Below the pieces are notes generated by a model, which searched no databases, was not told the origin of the DNA, and saw only the letters and a program-made list of their open reading frames with translations. The position numbers were made by a program, and so were the translations under genes. Positions 1-9,475 of a stretch of DNA of 21,726 bases are shown in pieces. Source of the DNA: Plakobranchus ocellatus (lineage: Eukaryota; Mollusca; Gastropoda; Plakobranchidae); assembly GCA_019648995.1 (NCBI GenBank), contig BLXT01003341.1, positions 11,079-32,804 on the forward strand, given 5' to 3'. Within the stretch, counting starts at the first letter, position 1. Every line of letters begins with the position of its first letter.

Positions 1-50
1 AGTAGTAGTAGAAGTGGTAGTAATAATAGAAACAATAACAGCAAGAACAA
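1..50. repeat. Degenerate AGT/AAT/AAC trinucleotide repeat
   Basis: The window opens with AGTAGTAGTAG, followed by imperfect AGT, AAT and AAC triplets to about base 50. It is an ordinary decayed microsatellite. Its left edge lies outside the window. Confidence 0.8.
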
Positions 51-150
51 CATACATACAATACCAAGCTGAATGCACTTTCTGGAAAATAAAAGTTAGA
101 TTATAATCATAAGACTAAATTATGAGTAAAGTTATCAAAATGTGATTTTA

Positions 151-256
151 AGGTTTCAGATCCTCCGTCAGGCCAGGGCGTTGGTGATGCGGCTTGAACC
201 CACAACACATAGATCTTTCAAGTTACACCGCAAGCACGCTATCCAGTGAGCCTCTG
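151..256 (-). mobile_element. tRNA-derived SINE relic (head plus start of core)
   Basis: Read on the minus strand, this piece has a Pol III A box-like AGGCTCACTGG (243-253) and a perfect B box GGGTTCAAGCC (191-201) about 50 bases downstream, the order and spacing of a tRNA-derived SINE head. After the B box comes CTGGCCTGACGGAGGATCTG (about 158-177), which resembles the core that follows the head at 6018-6042 and the core fragment at 9272-9304. A true tRNA gene is unlikely because I cannot fold acceptor or anticodon arms. No terminal tail or target duplication was found, so this is probably an old partial copy. Confidence 0.55.
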
Positions 257-695
257 ATACTCAAAATACAGAGATAAAATTAACATAATTCGTAAATTTA
301 TGAATTTTTATCCATTTTACAATTTGGAATTCATCTCTAAATGAAAAAAAAATACTCAACGATTTCACCTGATCTTTCCGGAAACATTCATCATTATCTA
401 CTTTGATTGGGCGCACATTCTTTTGTATAATAAATAAAGCATTGTTTAAAGTACGAGTTAAAATAAATGGAAATGGACTGTCCTTGCTTTAAGAGATTCT
501 AGTCGAAGTCCAAAACTTAGACTTAGAGAGAAATTTGTAGGAATTTGATGATTTTTTCCCTCAACTCTCTCTCAGTCTGTCTCTAACCATTCAACTGTTT
601 CTGTTTCCCCATCCTCCCTTTACTAATAAAGATTGCAATAAATTTTGCAACCTTCGCATTAAGAGTATCACACAGTTAGGATTTCTACAGTACTA
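257..695. other. Unassigned AT-rich DNA
   Basis: I see no reading frame, tRNA box pair or repeat arm here. There is a pyrimidine-rich patch at about 555-620 (CTCTCTCTCAGTCTGTCTC) and otherwise AT-rich sequence with short A and T runs. It does not match either of the later copies of the neighbouring 3.8-kb unit, so that unit seems to begin only after base 1000. Confidence 0.6.
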
Positions 696-1010
696 TTTCT
701 ATCACTACTGTTACTGCTTTTGTGGTGCTATTGTTAAGTAACTGCTGCTATTGCAAATGCTATTGCCAATACTACTGCTACTGGTTCTCCTTCTCCTGCC
801 GCTGCTGCTGCTGCTGAAACAGATACTACTACTGCTGGTCTGGTGCTGCTACTGCTACCACTACCACCATTACAACTAGCGCTTACTTTGCCGCCGCCAT
901 CAGCACGCGCCCTCCATTTCTACCTCCACCACCACCGCCACTACTACTACTACTACTACTACTACAACCACCACCACCACTACTGTCACTGTTGCAGCTA
1001 TTACAAAAAA
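696..1010. repeat. Compound CTG/CTA/CCA trinucleotide array
   Basis: About 300 bases are built almost wholly from CTG, CTA, TTG, GCT and CCA triplets. Purer stretches are (CTG)n near 800-817 and (CTA)n near 942-965, passing into (CCA)n. The + strand has long open-looking stretches here only because the triplets lack stops. The array ends just before copy 1 of the 3.8-kb unit, and a smaller remnant of the same kind (17531-17589) sits at the same place before copy 3. Confidence 0.85.
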
Positions 1011-1020
1011 TAATATCGCT

Positions 1021-4000
1021 ACATAAACAGCTACAAGCTCAGGCGGATAAGATGATAAAATAAAAACTTACTAAGACAAGCAGTCAGGAATAAAGTTACT
1101 AAGTTCTGTCATAATATGTCATTGATGGTGATGGTGGTGGTGGTAGTGATGTTATTGATAATTGCTATAACTCCTAGCTTACAGGTTGAAAATAATTTTT
1201 GCCAACAGACCTGAAAAAATCTTGAGCTACTAATTGCTTCTTTGCATCGATTGACTAGTAACATTTGTTGTAACCATACAATCTGATTTGTGCTCATAAT
1301 AATATAAATTAGATCTTCTAAGATACAGTTTATTTGGCTCTTTGTTTCATACTTGCTCGCATTTTTGTGACATCAGGATTTTAACCCCCTATCCCCCTGG
1401 GTTCCGCCAGCAGGATCAAATAAAAATATTTCTGCAGATTCCAAACCAAGATCACTAATCTGAGGCACTAAAGCTCTCGAACCTTCCCATAGACCTTATC
1501 AATAAATATTACAAAGCGATGGTATAAGCAACACGCGTGTGTGTTTGGTTACAGCGTGAAAAAGGAAACAATTAGTATTCGATAAAAGTAAATAAGACGC
1601 ATTTTAAAATGGAACATCCTATTAATTTCTGAGCTGACCTAAAATTATTTATCCTCTTCGAGGCTCTCAGAAAAATTCAGAAGGATGTGAGGGAGTTGTG
1701 CGCACATCTCCTGATTTAGGCCTCAGCTCTATAACTTGTTTGGTCGTTTGTGATTGTATTTTACGGCATGTTAGCAAGTCTGTTGCATGGAAACGTTATG
1801 AGAGTGACCACGTCAACGTGTGCGAGAAAAATAATTGTCAGATACTCAGACAAAAATTGCAAAATCATTTTAAATATTAGGCTAAAGAGAATTGCAGTTT
1901 CTCTCAGATGTTCTAAAGATATCAAGTTGTTTCAAGCAACTTAATAACAAGACAGCTTGACTTCTGGAGGAAGTTTGTACTTGTAGAATGTTTTGTAATG
2001 ATTTTCTTTGGCAGATATGAAATGTTTAATTTTGCCTGGTTGTTGCCAACCACCTAGTAGTAATATATATCATACTTGATTGATTAAGTGTTGATATACC
2101 GATTCCAACATTCATTATTGGTATCAGAGTTTTTTTTCCCTTTATTTTTTCTCACAAGCCAGTATTCTTTTTTATCAATTGCTAAACGATTTGGATCAAA
2201 AGTTAAAAATCTTTTGAAATTTGTGCAAATGCAATATAGCTTTAAAAAAAATAGTGGACGTGATCCCAGGTTTGCGACTATCAAAATTCTTGAGGCTTTT
2301 GTAACCTGAAAGGTTTAGATTTGATTCAAAACCTGTGGGCATTTTGATTACGTTAAATAACAAGACTACGCATTGGTACTTATGTTATTTTAATACAAGG
2401 TTCTTGAATTAACATATTTTTCAAAAACGAATAGCTTTCTAAACACAATATGGAAATATCAGAAAAGTTGTTAAAGTTTCTGATGATCTTGAATTCTGGA
2501 TTTTCTAATTTACAATATTGTCGAGCGGTGTAAAAGTTACCATACACAGCCAGGTCCTCTTTCTTCAAAGGTCACTAGCTGGAATTCTTTATAACAAGGC
2601 CAAAAAGCACTTGATGCAAAGCAAAAGAAGCCTTTTCACATTTTCAGGCGTGTACGCTACCAAAAGATTCTGGCCTAGCTCCTGAAGATGCAACTAAGAA
2701 TGGCTTAAGAACAAAAAATATGAAGACAGTAAATACGAAGGCAATGACAGGAGAAGGTGAATATTTGAATGTGGTGAAGAGATTTGCTTATCAAGGGAAA
2801 TTACGGGTTGGATTGCATAGGAATGAAATCAACAGACAAATAAACAGAAAGCCTCATAAAGACTTGCCTCCTCAGAAAAATGTCAAGAGCCCACTGGCCT
2901 TATACTCTTCCACATAATCCTTTAGTCTATCAAGTCCGAAGAACAGTGACCAGTAAGAGGAAATGTTAATGATAGATAGTTCTTAAAAATTAATCAAAGC
3001 ATTACAAGACCTGCTCTGCAACGAAATCCATAGAAATCTGAGAAGCAAGAGAAAATCACACCACTTTGAAAGAGGATTGTGGAAGACAATATGACGATAA
3101 GAGACAGACTGTGGAAGGAAAGCCTTAGTAAAGCTGAGATAAAGAAACAAAAATGGTAGTCTGTCATTTGCGAGATTCAAACTGACACAAAGTCAAGAAG
3201 TATTGATATTTGATAGTAAAGCCAAATGGAGAATCTGCTCGTCATCGCCTCCTGAGAAAGAGCAGGGATAGCATCAGGTATGCAGCAGTGTATGCCTTTG
3301 AGGAAACTCCATTCTTACAAGATTGCGTGAGAAACATTCATGCGAATGCTCCAGTAGAAGGTGACTGCCTACCACTGTGCCATCCATACAAAGGGTCGTT
3401 GCAGAATGAAGTCAGGGTGAGTTTGTCAAACACTGCTTTACCAACACTTCTGGCAGGAAATTGGAAAGTTCAGATAATTTGCCCTAGAGCAACTCTCTGA
3501 ATGATAAAAAGCATGTAGAATAGTCTCAGATATTCCCATGCATACGGGGTACTATTAAGGAGCCCATTCTGCGAGAGGGACTGACTTCTCCCAACAGTCT
3601 CTGTCTATTATGCTGTAGTATTTGCTCCTAGTGCCTATAGATCTCAGTATGATCGATAGGGTTGTTGCGCACTGCGTTCATCCTCTATATTTAATACAAA
3701 GCCTCCAAATGTCTACAAGGCTCACAGGAGTTAAGTCATCGTGATCTTAAATGGTAATGCCCTTATACACCTTTTGAGCAAAGAGGTATTAGACGCGATT
3801 TTTTCGCCTCATGACAGCTTGACCACTGTTAGAATGGAAACAATCACTCACAATCTCAATAGATCACAAAATGGTCAATGAAACAAACATGATAAAGAGT
3901 AAAAAAATTGGTTGTAGAATCAATGGCACCTAAGAAAGCAATAACTGCATAAAACATCTGTGGAAAATATACAAGAAACGAATATGGTGAATTTGAAAAT

Positions 4001-4830
4001 AAAAACCAGACAATGAAATATGAAGGGAGAGGGGAGAGAGAGAGATATAGCAGCACACACAATATAAAATAACTTCATATAGAAATGAAAAGGCAAAAAT
4101 CTTAAGCACATTAGAAGAAAGAAAAAGATGCTACGATAGAGAGAGCAGACAGTCAGTAAAATGAGAGATAGGAAAAATGTAGAAGCAGGATATTTCTGGA
4201 CACAGCTTCTCTTGAATTCCACAAACTTAAGTATTGTGGAAACTCAGGTAATCTTTTTCAAATATACCGCATCTAATTTGAGAACTTTGATACTTTCCTA
4301 AATTCTTTATTCAGAAATGTACTGCAACTGGTGCAGTAGCTACAAGGAGACCCATGTCACCCGCGTCTTCTCCTGAAAACTAAGACGGTATGCATAATCA
4401 ATGTATTAAGTTAAGTTGAAAAAGATTAAATTAATACGCTAATTATCGGTGTACTTAATTTAACGCGGAGTTGAGAAGGGAACACAAATTTAAACTTGTG
4501 AGATGGTGCTCAGTGTGCTGATAGTCTGTGGCAAAAAAAATTCTTGACTGAAGACTTTTGTAGACAGACAAACTTCAGAGGCTGAGCGACAAAATGACAG
4601 AAAATACGCGTTGGTGCACGGCTTCCTTCTGACAGCTCCAGTGCTGAGGGATATACCATGAATAGCACCAACACACATAACTGTAATCAAAACCTAGAGA
4701 GTGTTAAAAACCATAAAGATATACTTTGCTTTAATAAGATGGGACAAACAGAAGAAAAGGAAAATATTAATATATATAAATCACCAAATCAGAATGAATT
4801 CAACTAATAAAAAAGAAAAACAAAAAAAGG
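1021..4830 (+). repeat. Copy 1 of a ~3.8-kb segmental repeat
   Basis: This stretch aligns in one direction with 15570-17530 (copy 2) and 17590-21726 (copy 3). Landmarks shared with copy 3 include GCGGATAAGATGATAAA (1043), CAGATTCCAAACCAAGATCA (1434), AAGTTGTTTCAAGCAACTTA (1923) and GATTCCAACATTCAT (2101). Landmarks shared with all copies include AAGACCTGCTCTGCA (3005), TTTGAGGAAACT (3297) and CATGTCACCCGCGTCTTCT (4353). The match extends through GATATACTTTGC and the A-rich end at about 4810-4830. By eye, identity is roughly 80% with many small indels. Against copy 3 it has about 70 extra bases at 2280-2350 and lacks the T-rich piece that copies 2 and 3 carry before AAGCCCAT. Short open frames occur (for example 3210-3500) but stops break them in the sister copies. 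It may be a tandem-duplicated locus, perhaps with dead exons, or a large unclassified repeat. The sequence does not decide between these. Confidence 0.8.
4315..4387 (+). other. Conserved exon-like block, copy 1
   Basis: These 73 bases are bounded by TTCTTTATTCAG upstream and GTATGC downstream, matching acceptor and donor consensus, and recur at the same place in copies 2 and 3. They differ from the copy-3 block at 7 sites, clearly fewer per base than in flanking DNA. One frame reads N-W-C-S-S-Y followed by HVTRVFS and then a TGA where copy 3 has CGA. Another frame reads TRRPMSPASSPEN and then TAA. Either this is a decayed exon or a non-coding block that is conserved for another reason. Confidence 0.35.
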
Positions 4831-5575
4831 GAACCCAAACATAAACTCAAGGCAAAGGAAGACGAAAAGAAAGAGTGGAAAAAGGAACAAAAGAGAAAAT
4901 ATGTGAGTGCAGAATGACAAAGCCTTTATTTAAACCAGCATGAAAACAAGATAGCTCTCAGAAATGGGGAATGAATGAACGATGATTGACAGAAAAAGAA
5001 AGAAAGAAAGAAACAGAAGGAGAAAAGAGTCATTGCCCAAGATGTGCTGACAAATACCATAATTGAATAATATTAGACCATTCAAAAATGAGAGTTTGAT
5101 CGATAGAAAGCTTTTATCATGCTCAGATTACTGGAGGATATGATCATATTATCTTGGAGTTTAAATCAAAATGTATCAAAATGCTGTCACGGAATCCTTA
5201 AATGGAGGCATTTACAGCAGAGATACCAAGAAAGGGCTGTGCAAATATCTTAAAAAATAATTTACTGCAGAAACTAAAAAAAAAATGCATAACTTGATCA
5301 TACAATATTGCAATACAGTAAGCACGATGAATGGAGACCCAGTCGATGATGAAGATCTCGCTTAAAGACAAAAACTAGAAGATCAATGTCTCACAACTTT
5401 AATGAAATCAAGCTTTTGCTTCCAGTTTGTCTGTGGTTCTAAGTGCTCTTTCCATTACACAGTAAATATAGTTTGCTCAGTGCCACTCCAACACCTTTGC
5501 ATTGTTTACTATCTCTCTGTCAGGCTAACAATCCTGCATTGGGTACAAGGCTTGTTTCTAGAATTCTCACCATAA
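4831..5575. other. Unassigned A-rich DNA
   Basis: Purine- and A-rich sequence with a short (AAAG)n run near 4998-5013 and many small A runs. No frame worth naming, no Pol III box pair and no match to the repeat units was seen. It begins where the similarity between copy 1 and copy 3 fades. Confidence 0.55.
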
Positions 5576-5935
5576 ATTGATGGATTGATTGGTGGGGAAA
5601 ATGTTTGGTTGCGTAGGAAATTTTTTTTTTTTGGAGCAGTCGGTTTTTTCCCTGTGTTGGTTTATGACTTTTTTGTTATTAGCTAATATTTTTAATATAT
5701 CAAGCTTTTTGGCTGGTTGATTAATTCATTATTGGGTTGATGAATAGGTTAATTGGTTTTATGATTATCTAATAAATGCATTTAGAATTGATTGACTCTT
5801 CATTGTCTTGCTTTTCCAATTGGTTGATCCTCAATTTGAGTTTCAGCTGGTAGTTTGTACAGAAAGTTTGTTACTTGATGAATTTTTGGTTGCCTGGTTG
5901 GTTGTTTTCATTTCCACAAAACCGTGTGCTATATA
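5576..5935. repeat. Degenerate TTGATTGG-type repeat tract
   Basis: Variants of TTGATTGG, GGTTGATT and TGGTTGG recur many times, for example TTGATGGATTGATTGGTGG near 5577, GGCTGGTTGATTAATTCATT near 5710 and GGTTGCCTGGTTGGTTG near 5888. A run of T lies at 5622-5632. The tract looks like an old, strongly diverged short-period tandem repeat and has G/T-rich strand asymmetry. Confidence 0.55.
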
Positions 5936-6007
5936 TTTGGTGAGACCCCACCCTTACTAACAGATTACAAACTTGATTTACTAGCAGTTAGCGCAAATCG
6001 CCCGCCT

Positions 6008-6145
6008 ATTTAAAGATGATCCCAGGCTTCAAGGCCCTTGTCAAGTCTGCGCATTTGTGTCAGGCTGGAACAACCAACAGAAAGGTCCCTTAGATTTCAG
6101 GGCAAGCTCATTAGCCATTGAACCACCCACAACCCACATAATTTG
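6008..6145 (-). mobile_element. tRNA-derived SINE relic with head and core
   Basis: On the minus strand, a tRNA-like head with GGTTCAATGGCTAATGAGC (about 6107-6125) is followed by a B box-like GGTTGTTCCAGCC (6063-6075). Then comes a core, GACAAGGGCCTTGAAGCCTG, ending in GGATC (6018-6042). The same core order is seen in the pieces at 151-256 and 9272-9304. The A-box part fits the consensus less well than in the other heads. No target duplication was found. Confidence 0.55.
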
Positions 6146-6405
6146 GGATCAGAACCAAATCGAAATGACATAAAAAACAATTTGGTGCAGTTCTGCAATG
6201 ACAAGACTCCGTGTAAGTGCAAAACTCTATTGCTGCCAACGAGTGCTATGACTGACACAACAGCTCAATCTCATGCAACCAAGAGAACCGATGTAGATAT
6301 GTATGCTTTGCAATATAGAACAAAGGCAAGCAGTAAACTTACAATATCAATTATTTTGCTTGCGGACTGCAACAGATGAACCTAATCAATGCTATTCATT
6401 ACATT
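6146..6405. other. Unassigned DNA with a 78-codon open frame
   Basis: An open frame of 78 codons (6143-6379, +) spans this region. Its product has no motif, signal peptide or family resemblance I can name. There is no upstream promoter or splice support, and a frame of this length is not surprising by chance over 21 kb. I see nothing else here. Confidence 0.4.
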
Positions 6406-6418
6406 TTGTATAGTTCGA

Positions 6419-6645
6419 CTTTATTATTTTGTTTGTTTGTTTCTCTTTTGATCGATGCTGTTTTTATAAATAATTTTGACTTTGCTGTCTTAGCCGTAGT
6501 TGGTGTTTAGATGCTACTTTCTTGAATGTTTTCCTGGTCAATCCTATTGATGTTGTTGTTGTTGTTATTGTTGTTGTTTTTACTGTTTTGTTATTCTTAT
6601 TGTTGCTGTTGTTATTATTGTTGCTGTTGTTTTCGTTGATATTTT
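6419..6645. repeat. TTG/TTA/CTG trinucleotide and TTTG repeat tract
   Basis: TTTG repeats near 6428-6441 are followed by (TTG)n and interspersed TTA and CTG triplets from about 6549 to 6640. It is a decayed microsatellite with strong T/G bias on the + strand. Confidence 0.8.
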
Positions 6646-6650
6646 AAAAG

Positions 6651-7390
6651 AAATTTACCCTGTTAAGAGGCAGGCAAATTATGAGAGTTTATTGGAACAG
6701 AGTATTATTTGCACAAAAGTAACTCTGATTGTATTCCTGATTTAATGACAACATTCACTGTGGTATGAAATGTCACCTTCTTTCTATATCATTATGCTAC
6801 ATTTCTCCTAGTGCTAGTCCTCATAGCCCTTTAAGACAATATGATAGTTCATGTACTGCAAAACAATGAAACTTTCAAGTAATTATTGAAGCACGAATGT
6901 CAGAAAGTAACCAAATTGAACACTGTAGGCAAACATGACACGCATTTAAATCGTATAAAAAGTAAAAAAAATATGAATTACTCTTAAACATGGCATCATT
7001 GAACAGGCCTAAAATATGACTGTAAAATTAACAAAGTATGAAATTTACATAAAGTCTATAACTTATCCTTCCCTTCATTTCTCTATTTGGACTCAGACGA
7101 GTTGTCAGCTCATCAGATGAAGGTAGCACTTTCTGACTGTTCTGTAATATTGTGGATTTCAAATGAGAACCAGGATGCATGAGCACAAGGCTTTGACCAC
7201 CTCTCTCTCTCTCTCTCGCTTTCCCGCACTGCTGCTGAAAAAAGTTTGGATCAGTGTTGGCGCCCTCACTTCAATTATCTTTTTTAAAGTTGCCCTTGGC
7301 TCTGAAGAGGGTAAAATAATCAATTAGAACGCAGAAACAAGTAAATGAACACAAAATTGGCTCAGAGCTAAAAAAGAGTAAGATAATTTA
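6651..7390. other. Unassigned AT-rich DNA
   Basis: Apart from a (CT)n run at about 7201-7217, I see no gene, Pol III boxes or repeat structure in this stretch. Confidence 0.55.
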
Positions 7391-7393
7391 CAA

Positions 7394-7450
7394 TGGTGAT
7401 GATGATGATGATGATGAAAGTGATGATGATGATGATGATGATGATGATGG
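7394..7450. repeat. (ATG)n / (GAT)n microsatellite
   Basis: Two runs of GAT triplets are separated by a single GAAAGT interruption. On the minus strand this gives a poly-serine open frame, which is a repeat artefact. A purine-rich GAAGAAGGAGGAG tail follows. Confidence 0.9.
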
Positions 7451-7664
7451 GAAGAAGGAGGAGAAAGACGAGGAGGTTGTGATGAGAAAACTAAGACGAT
7501 AGTGAATCAATGGAGTTAATATGTATTTGAGTTGTAATGCAGAGCCTATGACACATTCACTCTGGCGCTTCAGGAATTTCAAGTATATTGAGTTCCGTTA
7601 TCTTCTGAGTTTGAGGGCAAGGCTGGCGTCACCTGCACAATCTGCCTCATCACTCTGTTTTCTT

Positions 7665-7795
7665 CATGAGATTGTAGAGCAGTTAGAACTTTCAGGCGTG
7701 GGATTCTAAGGTCTTGGTTTCAAACCATGGCTCTACTCCACCCCAATCGTTTGTTTCTGGTTGAGAAAAAAAATCCTTCATCATTGATTGAGCTC
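7665..7795 (+). mobile_element. Weak tRNA-like SINE head
   Basis: GTAGAGCAGTTAGAAC (from about 7674) is followed by a B box-like TGGTTTCAAACC (7715-7726), the order expected of a Pol III head on the + strand. Downstream, AATCCTTCATCATTG resembles TTTTCATCACTCC, which follows the head of the SINE at 20222-20487. This may be an older member of that family lying just upstream of the better copy at 7828. The B box has a mismatch and no tail was identified. Confidence 0.35.
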
Positions 7796-7827
7796 AGTCT
7801 CTAAACAGTTTTTCAAATGATTAGTGT

Positions 7828-8078
7828 CTGGCACATCTGTTTGAGCAGTTGATTATCAGCGAGAGGTCAGATGTTCGAATCCCAGAAGGGCTAACACAAT
7901 TTTTCATTGCTGCCTGGTCACAGCTCTAAAAGGATAGCTAGGTGTCTTAAGACCTGACGAAAGTGAATACAGCCAGGAAAACAAAAAAGCAAACATTCTC
8001 AGAATATCACATACCAAGAACAATAAGGGCCCTACACCTGGTTATCCGATGGTTGGAGCAAGCATTGGACTCACTTGG
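7828..8078 (+). mobile_element. tRNA-derived SINE, copy 1 of a two-copy family
   Basis: A tRNA-like head carries a strong B box, GTTCGAATCCC (7873-7883). The body that follows shares ordered blocks with the minus-strand element at 20222-20487. These blocks are TAGCTAGGTGTCTTAAGACC (7935-7954; TAGCTAGGTCTCTTAAGACC in the other), an AAAGTGAATACAGCCAGGAAA block, then CCAAGAACAATAAGGGCCCT (8014-8033; CCAAGAACAATCAGGACCCT in the other), and CCTGGTTATCC near the 3' end. Such a head-body layout is that of a SINE transcribed by Pol III and moved by a partner LINE. The 3' end is estimated from where similarity stops, and no target duplication could be fixed. The family name is unknown to me. Confidence 0.75.
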
Positions 8079-8892
8079 CATTTTTAGTGCATGATATGAA
8101 TATAGCAGCTCTGTATTAAATTGCTTTTTCATGCCAGATACACCAATAAATTGTTTAGACTTTTAGACTTTTTAGCCCTCAAACTTTCACATACGAAAGA
8201 TATGCCTGTAATTCTCAGGGCAGGTTTACTTACCATTTCACTATCCCAAATCTGTTTTCCTGATAGACTACGGAGCCCTTTTTTTTAAAACCATAAATTA
8301 TAAATTGTGCATTTTAACCTCAACAGCAGCATTCTATTCTGCCTCCTATTACATCTTACATTACTGATACCATTATTGTCAGGGAAAACCAAGCCCTATA
8401 GGTGTGTCAATGGTCTGTCTACTTCTTTACGATTAAAACCTCAGAAGTAAAGTGAATTGTCCATTTTGACCATATATTTCTTTAATATGAATACAAATCA
8501 GGACCTCAATTTCAGATGAACTTTTTGCTCAAAATGTTTGTAATGACAGTACTATTCAAGATTACAATAATTATAACTCTGAGCTTTGCAGACATTTTTT
8601 ATCATACTGCTAAAAAATATAAATGACACTGAACAGATCCACTGGATGATTTTAAGCTTTGATTTCATTTTAAACATATAACTCGTCAACTACAATGTGA
8701 TCTCAGGCTTATAGGCTTGAACTTGGATCCATTTCGCAAGGGTTTATACAAAATTCATGTCAAAGAATGTTGAGCGACACAATTTAAGAGCTGTGTGTAT
8801 CTTATCTTGCAACATTCAGAGATTTTCCCTTCGTCCAGTCTGGCGCCAGATATAGCTACAGGCTTAGCTTAGTTTTGATTGAAATTGATCTA
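8079..8892. other. Mostly unassigned DNA with SINE scraps
   Basis: Two faint pieces stand out. At 8198-8235 the stretch TCTCAGGGCAGGTTTAC resembles TTTCAGGGCAAGCTCAT of the SINE head at 6008-6145. At 8697-8722 GTGATCTCAGGCTTATAGGC resembles the SINE core of 9272-9304. Both are too short and diverged to call as elements. No gene is seen in the rest. Confidence 0.4.
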
Positions 8893-9475
8893 AGGGGGGA
8901 AAAAACAAGAGAAGATGTGAGATGCCGGGAGTTGTCACGAGGAAAGGGGAGCGGGGGGAGTGGGAGAGGGTTGAGGAGGCAGAAAGAGAGAACGTGAAAG
9001 AATATGTGGGATGCGGAGAGGAAAAAGAGGGGAGACAGAAAAAGTGAGGGAATATGTAAGATGAAGGGAGGTAAGGGGGAATGAAGGGTGGAGGGTGTCT
9101 ATTTTGGGGATAGAAATGGGAGCCTCAGGAACAGGTGAAAATGAGCGTGCCTGCCAACTTTTAGGACCTAATAGCAATTTCCTGGATGTATTTCTTGAGT
9201 GGTAAATCGGAGGTAGAGGAGGAGTGAGCATGGAAAAGGTTGGCTTTTGTATATAGCTGGTACACAACAAAGTGATCTAAGGCTTCAAAGCCCTTCATCA
9301 GGCCGAGGCACTTGGGGGGATATAGGATGTGACGGAGGAGCAGCAGTAAAGGAAAAAAATAGAAAGAGAAGAAATAAGAGAGTGAGAAAAAAGAAGAGTA
9401 AGCGAAAGTGAAGAATGTCAAGAGGGAGAAAGAGTAGTAAGAGGGAAAAGAAGAGGAGGTATAAGATGACTACCA
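8893..9475. repeat. Purine-rich (G/A) tract
   Basis: About 580 bases are dominated by G and A on the + strand, densest at 8935-9110 and 9340-9470. Loose repeat units are visible: TATGTGGGATGCGGAGAG at 9003 and TATGTAAGATGAAGGGAG at 9053 are 50 bases apart, with an earlier ATGTGAGATGCCGGGAG at 8914. The minus strand holds S/P/L/F-rich open frames of 86 and 111 codons. These simply reflect the lack of purine-poor stop codons and are not genes. A SINE core fragment interrupts the tract at 9272-9304. Confidence 0.7.
9272..9304 (-). mobile_element. SINE core fragment
   Basis: The minus strand reads GGCCTGATGAAGGGCTTTGA and then AGCCTTAGATCAC. This matches in order the cores at 6018-6042 and about 150-177. 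No head with A and B boxes can be recognised beside it, so only the core survives or can be seen. Confidence 0.45.

Noticed and set aside
3210-3500. 96-codon open frame in copy 1 with FEETPFLQ and CLPLCHPY segments
   Set aside because: The same frame in copy 2 is stopped just after the homologous IHAD-P segment, and copy 3 also stops. Differences between copies do not favour silent sites.
3856-4222. Minus-strand frames of 68 and 100 codons, with a similar 107-codon frame at 16757-17080 (two of them ending SYCFLRCH)
   Set aside because: They are the reverse of purine-rich repeat DNA, giving F/L/S-rich products. The shared ending follows from the duplicated DNA, and the rest is not collinear as protein.
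7388-7582. Poly-serine frame over the ATG microsatellite, and the idea that the microsatellite is a LINE 3' tail
   Set aside because: The serines come from the triplet repeat. The sequence beside the array encodes no LINE C-terminus like that at 12733-12919.
7828-7900. Possible functional tRNA gene
   Set aside because: The B box is good, but I cannot pair an acceptor stem or anticodon arm, and the body that follows is shared with another SINE copy.
8935-9421. Minus-strand frames of 111 and 86 codons
   Set aside because: They are products of the purine tract (S/P/L/F-rich low complexity), without support as genes.
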